Below, in pieces: positions 6,857 to 14,096 of a DNA stretch of 14,875 bases. Below the pieces are notes generated by a model that worked only from the letters and a program-made list of their open reading frames with translations, ran no database searches and was not told where the DNA came from. Position numbers and translations under genes: made by a program. The stretch is from Bacteriovoracaceae bacterium (GTDB taxonomy: Bacteria; Bdellovibrionota; Bacteriovoracia; Bacteriovoracales; Bacteriovoracaceae): assembly GCA_947448095.1 (NCBI GenBank), contig CANFNN010000040.1, forward strand, positions 1-14,875. Reading direction: 5' to 3'. Within the stretch, counting starts at the first letter, position 1. Each line of letters starts with the position of its first letter.

Positions 6857-7807
6857 ATGTTAAATTTTTTTCCGGAAATAGAGCCTTATAACACTGGTTT
6901 TTTAAAAGTCAGTGATCTGCATACGATTTACTTTGAAGAGGCCGGCAATCCTCAGGGAAAACCGGTGATTTTTGTTCACGGAGGTCCAGGGGGCGGAATC
7001 GATGCCAGCTACCGCAGGTTTTTTGATCCCAAAGTTTGGCGGGTGATTCTTTTTGATCAGCGTGGTTGTGGAAAATCGACTCCATCGTTTGAACTTAAAG
7101 AGAACACCACTTGGGATTTAGTTTCAGACATGGAGAAAATCAGAGAATTACTTAAAATTGAAAAGTGGACCGTTTTTGGTGGTTCATGGGGTTCCACTTT
7201 GGCCTTGGCCTATGCGATTAAAAATCCCTCCCTTGTTCAAGGGCTGATTCTGAGAGGGATCTTTCTTTTGCGTGAAAAAGAAATTCAGTGGTTTTATCAA
7301 GAGGGAGCGAGTTTTATTTTTCCTGAGGCGTGGGCAAAATACCTGAAACCGATTCCTTTCAATGAGCGCCATGATCTGGTGAACGCTTATTATAGTCGAC
7401 TTACTTCAGAAGACCCTCAGGTTCGCTCTGAGGCCGCTAAAGCTTGGGCGATTTGGGAAGGCTCAACCTCTAAGCTCTATACCGATCCTGCCATGATTGA
7501 GCGCTTTGGGGGAGATGACTTTGCACTCGCGTTTGCAAGAATTGAGTGCCACTACTTTACTAATAAAGGCTTTTTTGCAGAAGACGGATGGCTCTTAAAG
7601 AATGTTGATAAAATCCGCCACATTCCGACCTGGATTGTTCAAGGCCGCTACGACGTCGTGTGCCCTGCCACCTCGGCGCATGAGCTTCATTCGCTTTGGC
7701 CTGAGTCTGAATTATTTATTATTTCTGATGCTGGTCATTCGGCGAGTGAACCTGGAATAAAATCCAAACTCATCGAAGCTACAAACTACTTTGGGGCAAT
7801 GACTTAG
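6857..7807 (+). CDS. pip: Prolyl iminopeptidase (alpha/beta hydrolase, S33)
   Basis: The 316-residue cytosolic enzyme removes N-terminal proline from peptides. All family landmarks are present: oxyanion region HGGPGGG (41-47), DQRGCGKS (67-74), nucleophile Ser110 in GGSWGS, catalytic Asp266 in GRYDVVCP and His294 in DAGHSASEP. Glu201 (WAIWEGS) and Glu230 (RIECHYF) correspond to the acidic residues that bind the free amino terminus of the substrate in characterised enzymes. Length is typical (310-320). The start is set by GGGAG six bases before ATG. It follows the cupin-like gene by 15 bp. Its last 29 bases overlap the 3' end of the SRPBCC-like gene on the opposite strand. With the M20 peptidase and the C1 protease in the window, it fits a strain that lives on peptides. 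Confidence 0.96.
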   Translation: MLNFFPEIEPYNTGFLKVSDLHTIYFEEAGNPQGKPVIFVHGGPGGGIDASYRRFFDPKVWRVILFDQRGCGKSTPSFELKENTTWDLVSDMEKIRELLKIEKWTVFGGSWGSTLALAYAIKNPSLVQGLILRGIFLLREKEIQWFYQEGASFIFPEAWAKYLKPIPFNERHDLVNAYYSRLTSEDPQVRSEAAKAWAIWEGSTSKLYTDPAMIERFGGDDFALAFARIECHYFTNKGFFAEDGWLLKNVDKIRHIPTWIVQGRYDVVCPATSAHELHSLWPESELFIISDAGHSASEPGIKSKLIEATNYFGAMT

Positions 7808-8426
7808 TCGTTGTTGAGAACGCCTGTTCTTTTTTATCTAAGACTTTTGTCAAATGCGTGGTGATTTTGGTGACTGATTTTTCAACATCACTTGCCACGC
7901 GATTTTTAAACATTCCAGCAAACGATGAGTTAGGCACGATAAAACTAACGTAAGTTAGTAACGTTTTGCCCTCATAAGGGGAGAAAGTCATATGCCCATC
8001 AGTTTGCTTGAGCATATCTGCTTTTACCAAATTCCAGGTTAAGGTGCTGCTTCCATCTGGATCGTGAGTCACAACGTTGTTTGTGACGTGAGACGTTTTA
8101 TTCACGGGCCACGGCATGACCATTTCAAAATAGACATTCATTTCATTAGGCGAGATTTTTTTTACAATCTTAGATTCCACCATGTCAGGGATAAAAGTTT
8201 TGTGCTTATTAAAATCCAAAAACTCATTCATATTGTCTTTTGGAGCGTGGTCTAAAAGAACTAAGATCGTAACCTCAGGCCACACATATCCTTCTTTCCA
8301 GACGACTTTTTTGACCATCGAGCCTTTTTCTAATTCCACTTTTTCCGATGGAGTCATTGAAACTTCGGCAAAGCTTAGGTTTGGTAAAAGAAGTAGGGCA
8401 CAAAGAATAAGAGATTGTATTTTCAT
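7779..8426 (-). CDS. Secreted SRPBCC/START-like domain protein
   Basis: The 215-residue product opens with a signal peptide (MKIQSLILCALLLLPNLSFA, cut near residue 20). The mature part looks like a START/polyketide-cyclase (SRPBCC) fold. A strand-rich opening (VEL, VVWKEG, PEVTILVLLDH) is followed by the typical FLDFNKHKTFIPDMVESKIV segment, where such proteins carry the 'W/F..xxx.P' lip, then alternating strands (MNVYFEMVMPWPV, GSSTLTWNLVKAD, KTLLTYVSFIVP) and a long C-terminal helix (MFKNRVASDVEKSVTKITTHL). The family binds hydrophobic ligands; a periplasmic lipid-binding role is inference. The last 29 bases overlap the prolyl iminopeptidase gene. A well-formed promoter ends 6 nt from the ATG and there is no ribosome site. 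Confidence 0.85.
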   Translation of the reverse strand: MKIQSLILCALLLLPNLSFAEVSMTPSEKVELEKGSMVKKVVWKEGYVWPEVTILVLLDHAPKDNMNEFLDFNKHKTFIPDMVESKIVKKISPNEMNVYFEMVMPWPVNKTSHVTNNVVTHDPDGSSTLTWNLVKADMLKQTDGHMTFSPYEGKTLLTYVSFIVPNSSFAGMFKNRVASDVEKSVTKITTHLTKVLDKKEQAFSTTTKSLPQSSL

Positions 8427-8432
8427 GAAATG

Positions 8433-8461
8433 ATTCTATCCCGATATTGGGTAATGATCAA
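8433..8461 (-). promoter_or_regulatory. Promoter of SRPBCC-like gene, spaced for a leaderless mRNA
   Basis: On the minus strand -35 TTGATC (8461-8456), a 17-bp spacer and -10 TAGAAT (8438-8433) are followed by six bases (CATTTC) and the ATG at 8426. Five of six bases match the -10 consensus and four of six the -35. This is the best promoter in the window. The predicted transcription start coincides with the start codon. Confidence 0.6.
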
Positions 8462-8500
8462 AAGTGGAAAAAGTTTCATTTTGGTCTGCGTTAAGTAGGC

Positions 8501-9145
8501 CTATTTTGGATGAAAACCTAGCTGACCGGAAAGAAAGACCGGACGCATGCCGTGAGAGACAACCCACTCAAGAAAGGGTGTGGCCGGAGCTCGCCAGGAT
8601 TCCCATTCAAATCTTTGGGCCACATATCTCATGACTAATTCTAAAAAATCTTCTTCTTTTCCGTAGGGCATATTCAAAAGGCTGACCATGTCGTCGTCTT
8701 GCACGTAGAGCTTGATATTTCTACCTTCAACTCTCACCGGACGTACGGCAAAACTTAAACCCTTTGCCATTTCGTCATGGGCATCATGCATGGGAGAATT
8801 GGTTTGACTAAAGTAGGGGTGAGGATTGAAGTCGCGCTCTTTCCAGTCAATTGAGAGCTCATGGCGCTGAAGCCATCTTAAAAAGGCGCGCCCTTCACCA
8901 AGTTCATTTGCTTCTCTCGCACCCGATGCCCTCCAGCCAGTGTAGGCCCTTTGAAAAGAAACTTTTTTAGGGATGGATCTTTTTAGTAAAAGCAGCGAAT
9001 GCCGATCTCCGAAAGAGGGAGTGTACCGTACCCCTTGGGCCCAAAGGGAAGCGAAAGTGATAATAGGATTGGGTCTACAGGGATGCAGGGGATTGAATTC
9101 AATCTCTAAGAAAGGTACCTGACCATGGATAGTGGCTTTCTTCAT
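8501..9145 (-). CDS. Conserved-looking protein of unknown function
   Basis: This 214-residue protein has no signal peptide or membrane helix and I do not recognise the family. It is rich in Trp, Arg, His and Pro. Noticeable segments are PLHPCRPNPIITFASLW (19-35), RHSLLLLKRSIPKKVSF (48-64), the block KERDFNPHPYFSQTNSP near residues 101-117, HDAHDEMAKGLSF and a C-terminal acidic/aromatic stretch (EEDFLELVMRYVAQRFEWESW) before TPFLEWVVSHGMRPVFLSG. Codon use and length argue for a real gene rather than a chance frame. It ends 74 bp before the start of the SRPBCC-like gene on the same strand. No Shine-Dalgarno precedes the ATG; TAAAGA ends exactly 6 nt before it. Confidence 0.8.
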   Translation of the reverse strand: MKKATIHGQVPFLEIEFNPLHPCRPNPIITFASLWAQGVRYTPSFGDRHSLLLLKRSIPKKVSFQRAYTGWRASGAREANELGEGRAFLRWLQRHELSIDWKERDFNPHPYFSQTNSPMHDAHDEMAKGLSFAVRPVRVEGRNIKLYVQDDDMVSLLNMPYGKEEDFLELVMRYVAQRFEWESWRAPATPFLEWVVSHGMRPVFLSGQLGFHPK

Positions 9146-9151
9146 ACTTTT

Positions 9152-9157
9152 TCTTTA
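9152..9157 (-). promoter_or_regulatory. -10-like hexamer (TAAAGA) 6 nt before the 214-residue gene
   Basis: On the minus strand TAAAGA is followed by AAAAGT and ATG. The hexamer 17 bp upstream (ATTTTT) is a poor -35. It is kept because the same -10 hexamer and the same spacing precede the RRM gene. Confidence 0.3.
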
Positions 9158-9320
9158 GTCGGCGTTTTGATGCGAAAAATTTAATCCCCCACCAATTCAT
9201 CAGCTATTTTGATGACTTAATCTCTTTGGTTGGTCAAAGTGGAGCTTTTTTTGCAGCACTCTTGGGTGATGTCCTTAGTTGAATTTTTCGGGGCATAAAT
9301 GGCCTAATAAGGGGGACTCT

Positions 9321-10448
9321 ATGGCGGCAGAGAATATTTTAGGACTCACTCAAAATTTTCTTCTTCCCACTTCTGTGGAAAAGTTTAGTGCTGCGATTGG
9401 AGAATCTTTAGAGAAGACAAAATTAGGACTCAAATCAGTTATTCCTGCTTTACTGCTAGGAATTGTGACCAAGGCCCAAACCCAAAATGGTGCTGAAGTA
9501 CTGGTGAACTTGGTTCATCAAGATGGGATAGAGGAAGATAAGTTGCCCAGTGAAACTGAGGACAGTTATTTAGATAAAGGCACTGATGCAGTTCAGGGGA
9601 TTTTTGGGAATCGTCTTGAGGGTGTGGTTTCAAGCCTCGAGAACACGACGGGGATTCAAAATCCTGGCATTTATAAAATGTTGATCATGGCAGCCCCACT
9701 TGTCATGGGATTTCTGGACACCAAGATGAAGCATGAATCTCTTTCGACTTCGGGTCTCATGGGTTTTTTAGATGAACCAAAGACGGCCCTGAAAAAAATT
9801 GTTTCTCCAGATATACTTCAGAAAATAAGTGTTCCGGAATTAAGGCGCCCAAGCTACTTACCCCAAGAGAAATCTTTTATTTGGATGATGCTGGTTTTAT
9901 TGATGCTAGGAACTTTGGCGGGTTTTTGGTGGTTCTCAGGAGAGCGAATACTAAAAAATGGCAAAATCACCCAGGCCGTGATCGGTCCCGTGAATCCAAC
10001 CTCAGAACCTCTAGTCGTTCCTTATTTTTCTCCCGGTGATATTTTAACAATCGATCAAATGGAATCCTTTCTTCAGTCTGGTGGAGCCGAGCTTCCTCAG
10101 ATATTTCGCTTTGAAACAGTTCAATTTGAAGCGCGATCAGAAAAATTGATTCCAGGCTTTGAGGGAGAATTAAATTTGGCGGCAAAAGCTTTGAAAAAAT
10201 TTCCGCTGATAACAGTGAGAGTAGAAGGTCATACTGATTCTATAGAAAGTGAGGCCCGAAGCTTTGAGTTCTCAACGTTAAGAGCGGCCAAAGTCATGGA
10301 TCAGCTTATCAGGCGCGGAATTGATCCCAGTCGACTGGAAAGCATCGGCATGGGTCAAAGCGCTCCCATTGCGACCAATTCCACGGAAGAGGGGCGGGCC
10401 TTGAATCAAAGGATTGATTTGATTATAACCAGCTATAAAAATGAGTAG
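9321..10448 (+). CDS. DUF937-transmembrane-OmpA peptidoglycan-binding protein
   Basis: The 375-residue protein has three parts. The N-terminal region (about 7-150) is helical and Gly/Leu-rich like DUF937/YidB-type domains (SVIPALLLGIVTKAQ, IMAAPLVMGFLDTK). A single membrane helix spans about 185-206 (SFIWMMLVLLMLGTLAGFWWF). The C-terminal region (about 262-372) is an OmpA-like domain with VRVEGHTDS, LRAAKVMDQL and NQRIDLIIT. Asp306 and Arg321 are spaced 15 apart like the pair that holds diaminopimelate in characterised OmpA domains. There is no cleavable signal peptide, so the protein is probably an inner-membrane anchor with DUF937 inside and the peptidoglycan binder in the periplasm. The start at 9321 is chosen over a TTG at 9279 because GGGGG lies five bases before ATG. 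The upstream spacer (9146-9320) shows no gene. Confidence 0.92.
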   Translation: MAAENILGLTQNFLLPTSVEKFSAAIGESLEKTKLGLKSVIPALLLGIVTKAQTQNGAEVLVNLVHQDGIEEDKLPSETEDSYLDKGTDAVQGIFGNRLEGVVSSLENTTGIQNPGIYKMLIMAAPLVMGFLDTKMKHESLSTSGLMGFLDEPKTALKKIVSPDILQKISVPELRRPSYLPQEKSFIWMMLVLLMLGTLAGFWWFSGERILKNGKITQAVIGPVNPTSEPLVVPYFSPGDILTIDQMESFLQSGGAELPQIFRFETVQFEARSEKLIPGFEGELNLAAKALKKFPLITVRVEGHTDSIESEARSFEFSTLRAAKVMDQLIRRGIDPSRLESIGMGQSAPIATNSTEEGRALNQRIDLIITSYKNE

Positions 10449-10495
10449 GTGTTTTTACTGGCCGCGCTTCATGAATCTTTATAGAGTAAGCACCT

Positions 10496-10693
10496 ATGAA
10501 CCTAGGAAGCCTGAATCTCGCCCTTAAAATGATCAAGGAAGAATATAAACTTTCTGACTCTCAGATTCTTATTCTGTCCCGCAGACTCATGGCCGATGAC
10601 CGAGAATTTGAGAGGATGTGGAATCTTTTTAAAAATCGACGCACTGGCAATACCGACACTTTTTCTGAGCTCTTGAAAGATCTTTTAAGCTAG
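10496..10693 (+). CDS. Small protein of unknown function (65 residues)
   Basis: The 65-residue product is helical and charged, with no signal peptide, membrane segment or cysteine. It is likely a small helical cytosolic protein; YKLSDSQILILSRRLMADD (17-35) looks like a helix-turn-helix-sized pair of helices but is not enough to call DNA binding. It lies 47 bp after the DUF937-OmpA gene and 32 bp before the M20 peptidase on the same strand. The ATG is preceded by TATAGAGT and eight bases, with no good ribosome site. Codon use resembles that of its neighbours. It is real on context, but no family is recognised. Confidence 0.6.
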   Translation: MNLGSLNLALKMIKEEYKLSDSQILILSRRLMADDREFERMWNLFKNRRTGNTDTFSELLKDLLS

Positions 10694-10713
10694 TGAATCA
10701 CTAAAAATTTGGC

Positions 10714-10719
10714 TAAGAT
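10714..10719 (+). promoter_or_regulatory. -10 element (TAAGAT) for leaderless start of M20 peptidase
   Basis: TAAGAT is followed by CGGCGG and the ATG at 10726, again exactly 6 nt. No Shine-Dalgarno is present, and the -35 position (TAGTGA) is weak. This suggests the peptidase has its own promoter in addition to any read-through. Confidence 0.4.
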
Positions 10720-10725
10720 CGGCGG

Positions 10726-11880
10726 ATGAAAAAAATCATCTTTTTGCTTCTCTTTATCTCCTTCTCGGCAATGGCCAACCGCGAAGTGCAGCGTTTACTT
10801 GAACTTGTAAATACCAATTCAGGCACGGCCAACATTCAGGGTGTGCTAGCGATTCAAACGAAAATTAAACCTTGGTTTGAGGCCCTCGGCTTCAAAGTAA
10901 ACTTAGTGCCTAATCCTGAGGGGGAAAACGTCTCAGCTCCTTTACTTGTGGCCGAAATGCCGGGTGAGAAAACTGAAACCATCACTTTCATTATGCATGC
11001 AGATACGGTTTTTGAGCCGAGTTCTCCATTTCAAAAAGCTTCCCTCACTTCAGACACCGTGATGAAAGGTCCTGGCACCATGGATGATAAGGGCGGAATC
11101 ATTGTTGCGCTGAAAGCCCTGGAAGATTATCTGGCGATTGTGAAAAAACCAAAATTCTCTCTTCGCATTTTAGTTTCTCCCAATGAGGAAGTGGGCTCGA
11201 TTGGTTGGTGGAAGATTTTTCACGACTACGGACAATCATCTTGGTTAGTCCTGGGGCTTGAACCAGGCCATGATGATTACGGCATCGTGCATGGAAGAAA
11301 AGGTAACATTTGGTATGAGATCAATGTTGTAGGCAAGGAATCTCATGCCGGACGAGACCATGAAAAAGGTGTGAATGCTTGTCAAATTTTAGCGGGCAAG
11401 ATGCTTGAGATTCAAAAGCTCACCAATTATAAAAAACTGATTACGACTTCCGTCGGTCGAATTGAGGGAGGCCAGGACAAGTACAACATCGTTTGCGGCT
11501 GGGCCAAGGCCAAAGTCGATATCCGGGTGCCGGATCTTGCAAGCTTCAATCTCATCACTAAAAAAATGCAGGCGATTCTTAAAGATCCTCGGATTACTTT
11601 TAGTATCACTGATTCCACACCTGCTTTTAATGTAAATAAAATTTCTCGCCCCGTGGTAGCTAAATATATTAAAGCGATTGAGAAATTTGAATCTCGTAAA
11701 GTGATTTCTCACGCCTCAGGGGGAGTGGGGGACGTTAATCATTTTAGCCGCGAGGGAATTATTATTTTAGATGGCCTGGGTCCAGTGGGAGGAAACGCTC
11801 ACACCGAGAATGAATTTTTAGTACTTCCGACCATTGAGAGCCGCTCGCAAATCCTGACTCATTTTCTTCAAGGGCTCTAA
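10726..11880 (+). CDS. Exported M20 family metallopeptidase (carboxypeptidase G2-like)
   Basis: The 384-residue protein starts with a signal peptide (MKKIIFLLLFISFSAMA, cut near residue 17). The two-zinc M20 site is complete: His91 in MHADTVF (with Asp93), bridging Asp120 in GTMDDKGG, catalytic Glu154 and metal ligand Glu155 in PNEEVGS, Glu179 in GLEPGHDD and His359 in GGNAHTENEF. The dimerisation domain insert starts at GRKGNIWYEINVVGKESHAG (190-209). Order and spacing fit the glutamate carboxypeptidase/CPG2 branch, which releases C-terminal residues or deacylates amino acids; the exact substrate cannot be read. It acts outside the cytoplasm, probably in the periplasm. The acetyltransferase-like gene follows 6 bp after its stop, so they form a transcription unit. 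Confidence 0.95.
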   Translation: MKKIIFLLLFISFSAMANREVQRLLELVNTNSGTANIQGVLAIQTKIKPWFEALGFKVNLVPNPEGENVSAPLLVAEMPGEKTETITFIMHADTVFEPSSPFQKASLTSDTVMKGPGTMDDKGGIIVALKALEDYLAIVKKPKFSLRILVSPNEEVGSIGWWKIFHDYGQSSWLVLGLEPGHDDYGIVHGRKGNIWYEINVVGKESHAGRDHEKGVNACQILAGKMLEIQKLTNYKKLITTSVGRIEGGQDKYNIVCGWAKAKVDIRVPDLASFNLITKKMQAILKDPRITFSITDSTPAFNVNKISRPVVAKYIKAIEKFESRKVISHASGGVGDVNHFSREGIIILDGLGPVGGNAHTENEFLVLPTIESRSQILTHFLQGL

Positions 11881-11886
11881 AAATTT

Positions 11887-12531
11887 ATGGAAAACTTTGA
11901 AAAGCGCCGCGACCGTTTTGAATTTTTTGAGAGTTTTGAAAACCCTCTTTTAAATCTCAGCTTTGATCTTGAGGTTAAAGATTTTAGACCCTTTTGTAAG
12001 GCGAACAACCTTCCGCCTTTTCATTTTTTTCTGTATTGTTTTTTTTCTTCAATGAATGAAATTGATAACTTTAAATACCGAGTTCTAAAGGGTGAAGTGT
12101 TTAAAGTGGATAAGTTAATTGGCTCTTATACGATTCTTAATTCAGATAATCTTTTCAACTTTACTCGGTTTGATCTTTATACCGATTTACACGAATTTAT
12201 TCAGCACAGTCAGCTCGCTAAAGAAGAAGTCTCGAAAGCCAAAGGGCTCATGAATACGGGTCTAGAATTAAGTCCGCGTGAGATGAAGAATTATGTTTTT
12301 ATTACCTGCCTGCCTTGGCTTAAGATGACCGCCATTGAGCATCCCACTTATAAATATAAATCTTCCGATATTCCTTCTGTTGCATGGGGGAAGTTTAGTC
12401 CTATAGGTACGAGTGATTTATCCATTCCTCTTTCCGTTCAGGCCCATCACGGCTTTGTGGATGCGTATCATATTCATCTTCTGGCCCAGGCGATTGAGAA
12501 GAAAATCGCCCTGCTGATCGGCCAACCTTAA
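11887..12531 (+). CDS. Chloramphenicol acetyltransferase-like (CAT family) protein
   Basis: The 214-residue cytosolic protein has the length and layout of type A CAT. The catalytic block is VQAHHGFVDAYHIHLL, with catalytic His188 and structural Asp192 (HHxxxD). The block FITCLPWLKM (138-147) matches the region that carries the transition-state serine in CAT (Ser148 of CAT III), which is Thr140 here. YKSSDIPSVAWGKFSP and DLSIPLSVQ follow as in CAT. Many chromosomal members of this family do not confer chloramphenicol resistance and their acceptor is unknown; with the Ser-to-Thr change I would not call this a resistance gene. It follows the M20 peptidase by 6 bp without a ribosome site, so translation is probably coupled to it. 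No mobile element is nearby, which favours a native gene. Confidence 0.9.
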   Translation: MENFEKRRDRFEFFESFENPLLNLSFDLEVKDFRPFCKANNLPPFHFFLYCFFSSMNEIDNFKYRVLKGEVFKVDKLIGSYTILNSDNLFNFTRFDLYTDLHEFIQHSQLAKEEVSKAKGLMNTGLELSPREMKNYVFITCLPWLKMTAIEHPTYKYKSSDIPSVAWGKFSPIGTSDLSIPLSVQAHHGFVDAYHIHLLAQAIEKKIALLIGQP

Positions 12532-12553
12532 GAAATAATAGAGATTTTTTATT

Positions 12554-12607
12554 GGGACACACTGCCTAATTCTTGCTATGAATTTATACCTAAATTTATT
12601 AAGGAGG
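12554..12607 (+). promoter_or_regulatory. Promoter and ribosome binding site of transporter-mmsA unit
   Basis: GGGACA (12554-12559), a 17-bp spacer and TATGAA (12577-12582) form a plausible promoter matching four of six bases in each hexamer. A strong Shine-Dalgarno AAGGAGG (12601-12607) lies seven bases before the GTG at 12615 and fixes that unusual start codon. The transcript would have a short leader. Confidence 0.45.
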
Positions 12608-12614
12608 CCAGAGC

Positions 12615-14096
12615 GTGTCTACTATCAGAACTCAAGGCGAATTCGTTGAACTTGATGTGACCGATGACCTTAGAAGCAGTCCTGTTTATAACGAAGATTT
12701 AGCTCCTACTAAAATCAGTCAAAGAACCTGGAACAAGTGGCACATCATGTCGCTGTGGGTAGGAATGGCGGTTTGTGTTCCGACTTATACTTTGGGTGCA
12801 GTTCTCACCACGTATTTTGGACTCAATATTGTTGAAGCTCTTTGGACCATTCTAGCCGCCAATATTATTGTTTTGATTCCGCTTATTCTTAATGCCTATC
12901 CTGGAACCAAGTACGGAGTTCCGTTTCCGATTTTACTGCGCTCTTCATTTGGTATTTATGGATCAAACCTTCCGGCACTTATTCGTGCGTTCATTGCTTG
13001 CGGCTGGTTTGGGATTCAGACCATGTTCGGAGGACTCGCGATTCATCTTCTTCTTTCAAGAATCTTTCCTGCCTGGGCCGCTTTAGGTGGTGTTGGGGAA
13101 GTGATTGGTTTTGGAATTTTCTGGGTCATGAATATTTATGTCGTGATCAAAGGATCTAAGGCAATTCAGATTCTGGAAGTGATTGCAGCTCCCTTATTAA
13201 TAGTTGTGGGCGTGGTGCTGATTTCATGGGCAATTCCGCAAATTGATGTGGCGGCCTTGATTGCTGAGCCGGCCAAGCGACCAGTGGGAGCAAGTCCCTG
13301 GTCATATATCTTTGGTGGCCTCACGGCGATGGTTGGTTTTTGGGCCACACTTTCATTAAATATTCCAGATTTTAGTCGCTACGCTGTTTCTCAAAAAGAT
13401 CAAACTTTGGGTCAGATCTTTGGACTTCCATTGACCATGTTTTTATTTGCCATGCTAGGGGTCGTGATGACGGCGGCTTCTCCCGCAATATTCGGAGAAG
13501 TGATTTCTGATCCCGTGAATTTGATTGGAAAAATTGATAGCCCGGTTTTAGGCGCTTTTGGTTTGTTTATTATTTTTGTAGCGACCATTTCTACCAATGC
13601 TGCTGCCAATGTTTTATCGCCGGCGAATGATTTTCAAAACGCTTTTCCTAAAAAGATTAATTTTAAACGCGGCGTCTACCTAACTGGAATTATCGGTATT
13701 TTACTCATGAGCTGGGAGCTGCTTAGAAAACTTGGACTCATCCAGTCAAGCGTGAGTCTAGAAAGTATTTATTCCAATTGGCTTCTGAGTTATTCCAGTT
13801 TACTGGGCCCAATTGCAGGAATTATGATCATGGATTATTTCATTATCAAAAAGCAGAACATTCATCTTATTGATATTTATAAACCTGATGGGGTGTATCC
13901 GAAAGTAAACCGAGCAGGTATGATGGCCTTTATCATTCCGGTGCTTTTAACCACGGCATGCCTTTTGACCGAGACAAATTTGTGGATTTATAAGTATGGA
14001 TGGTTTGTAGGGAGCGCACTTGGTGCTATCATTTACTTCTTTTCTAGTAGACATATTTTTCAACGCGACACAATGAAGGAGTTTGCATGGGACTAA
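12615..14096 (+). CDS. NCS1 family nucleobase/hydantoin:cation symporter
   Basis: The 493-residue protein has about 12 membrane helices and the signatures of nucleobase-cation-symport-1: NEDLAPTKISQRTWNKWHI before helix 1, GWFGIQT (130-136), GFWATLSLNIPDFSRYA (241-257) and TISTNAAANVLSPANDFQN (324-342). Trp131/Gln135, Trp243 and Asn328 correspond in position to the residues that sandwich and hold hydantoin in Mhp1 (Trp117, Gln121, Trp220, Asn318), so the substrate is probably a planar ring such as uracil, hydantoin, allantoin or a purine. It works in the inner membrane, driven by sodium or protons. Translation starts at GTG behind a strong AAGGAGG. Its last 10 bases overlap the next gene, whose ribosome site lies within this coding sequence, so the two are tightly coupled. 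Confidence 0.96.
   Translation: MSTIRTQGEFVELDVTDDLRSSPVYNEDLAPTKISQRTWNKWHIMSLWVGMAVCVPTYTLGAVLTTYFGLNIVEALWTILAANIIVLIPLILNAYPGTKYGVPFPILLRSSFGIYGSNLPALIRAFIACGWFGIQTMFGGLAIHLLLSRIFPAWAALGGVGEVIGFGIFWVMNIYVVIKGSKAIQILEVIAAPLLIVVGVVLISWAIPQIDVAALIAEPAKRPVGASPWSYIFGGLTAMVGFWATLSLNIPDFSRYAVSQKDQTLGQIFGLPLTMFLFAMLGVVMTAASPAIFGEVISDPVNLIGKIDSPVLGAFGLFIIFVATISTNAAANVLSPANDFQNAFPKKINFKRGVYLTGIIGILLMSWELLRKLGLIQSSVSLESIYSNWLLSYSSLLGPIAGIMIMDYFIIKKQNIHLIDIYKPDGVYPKVNRAGMMAFIIPVLLTTACLLTETNLWIYKYGWFVGSALGAIIYFFSSRHIFQRDTMKEFAWD

Noticed and set aside
9279..9320. A TTG start for the DUF937-OmpA protein.
   Set aside because: There is no ribosome site before it, while GGGGG lies five bases before the ATG at 9321.
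11887..12531. Chloramphenicol resistance gene acquired by transfer.
   Set aside because: There is no mobile element or composition change nearby, and the active-site Ser is Thr; a native CAT-like enzyme is more likely.
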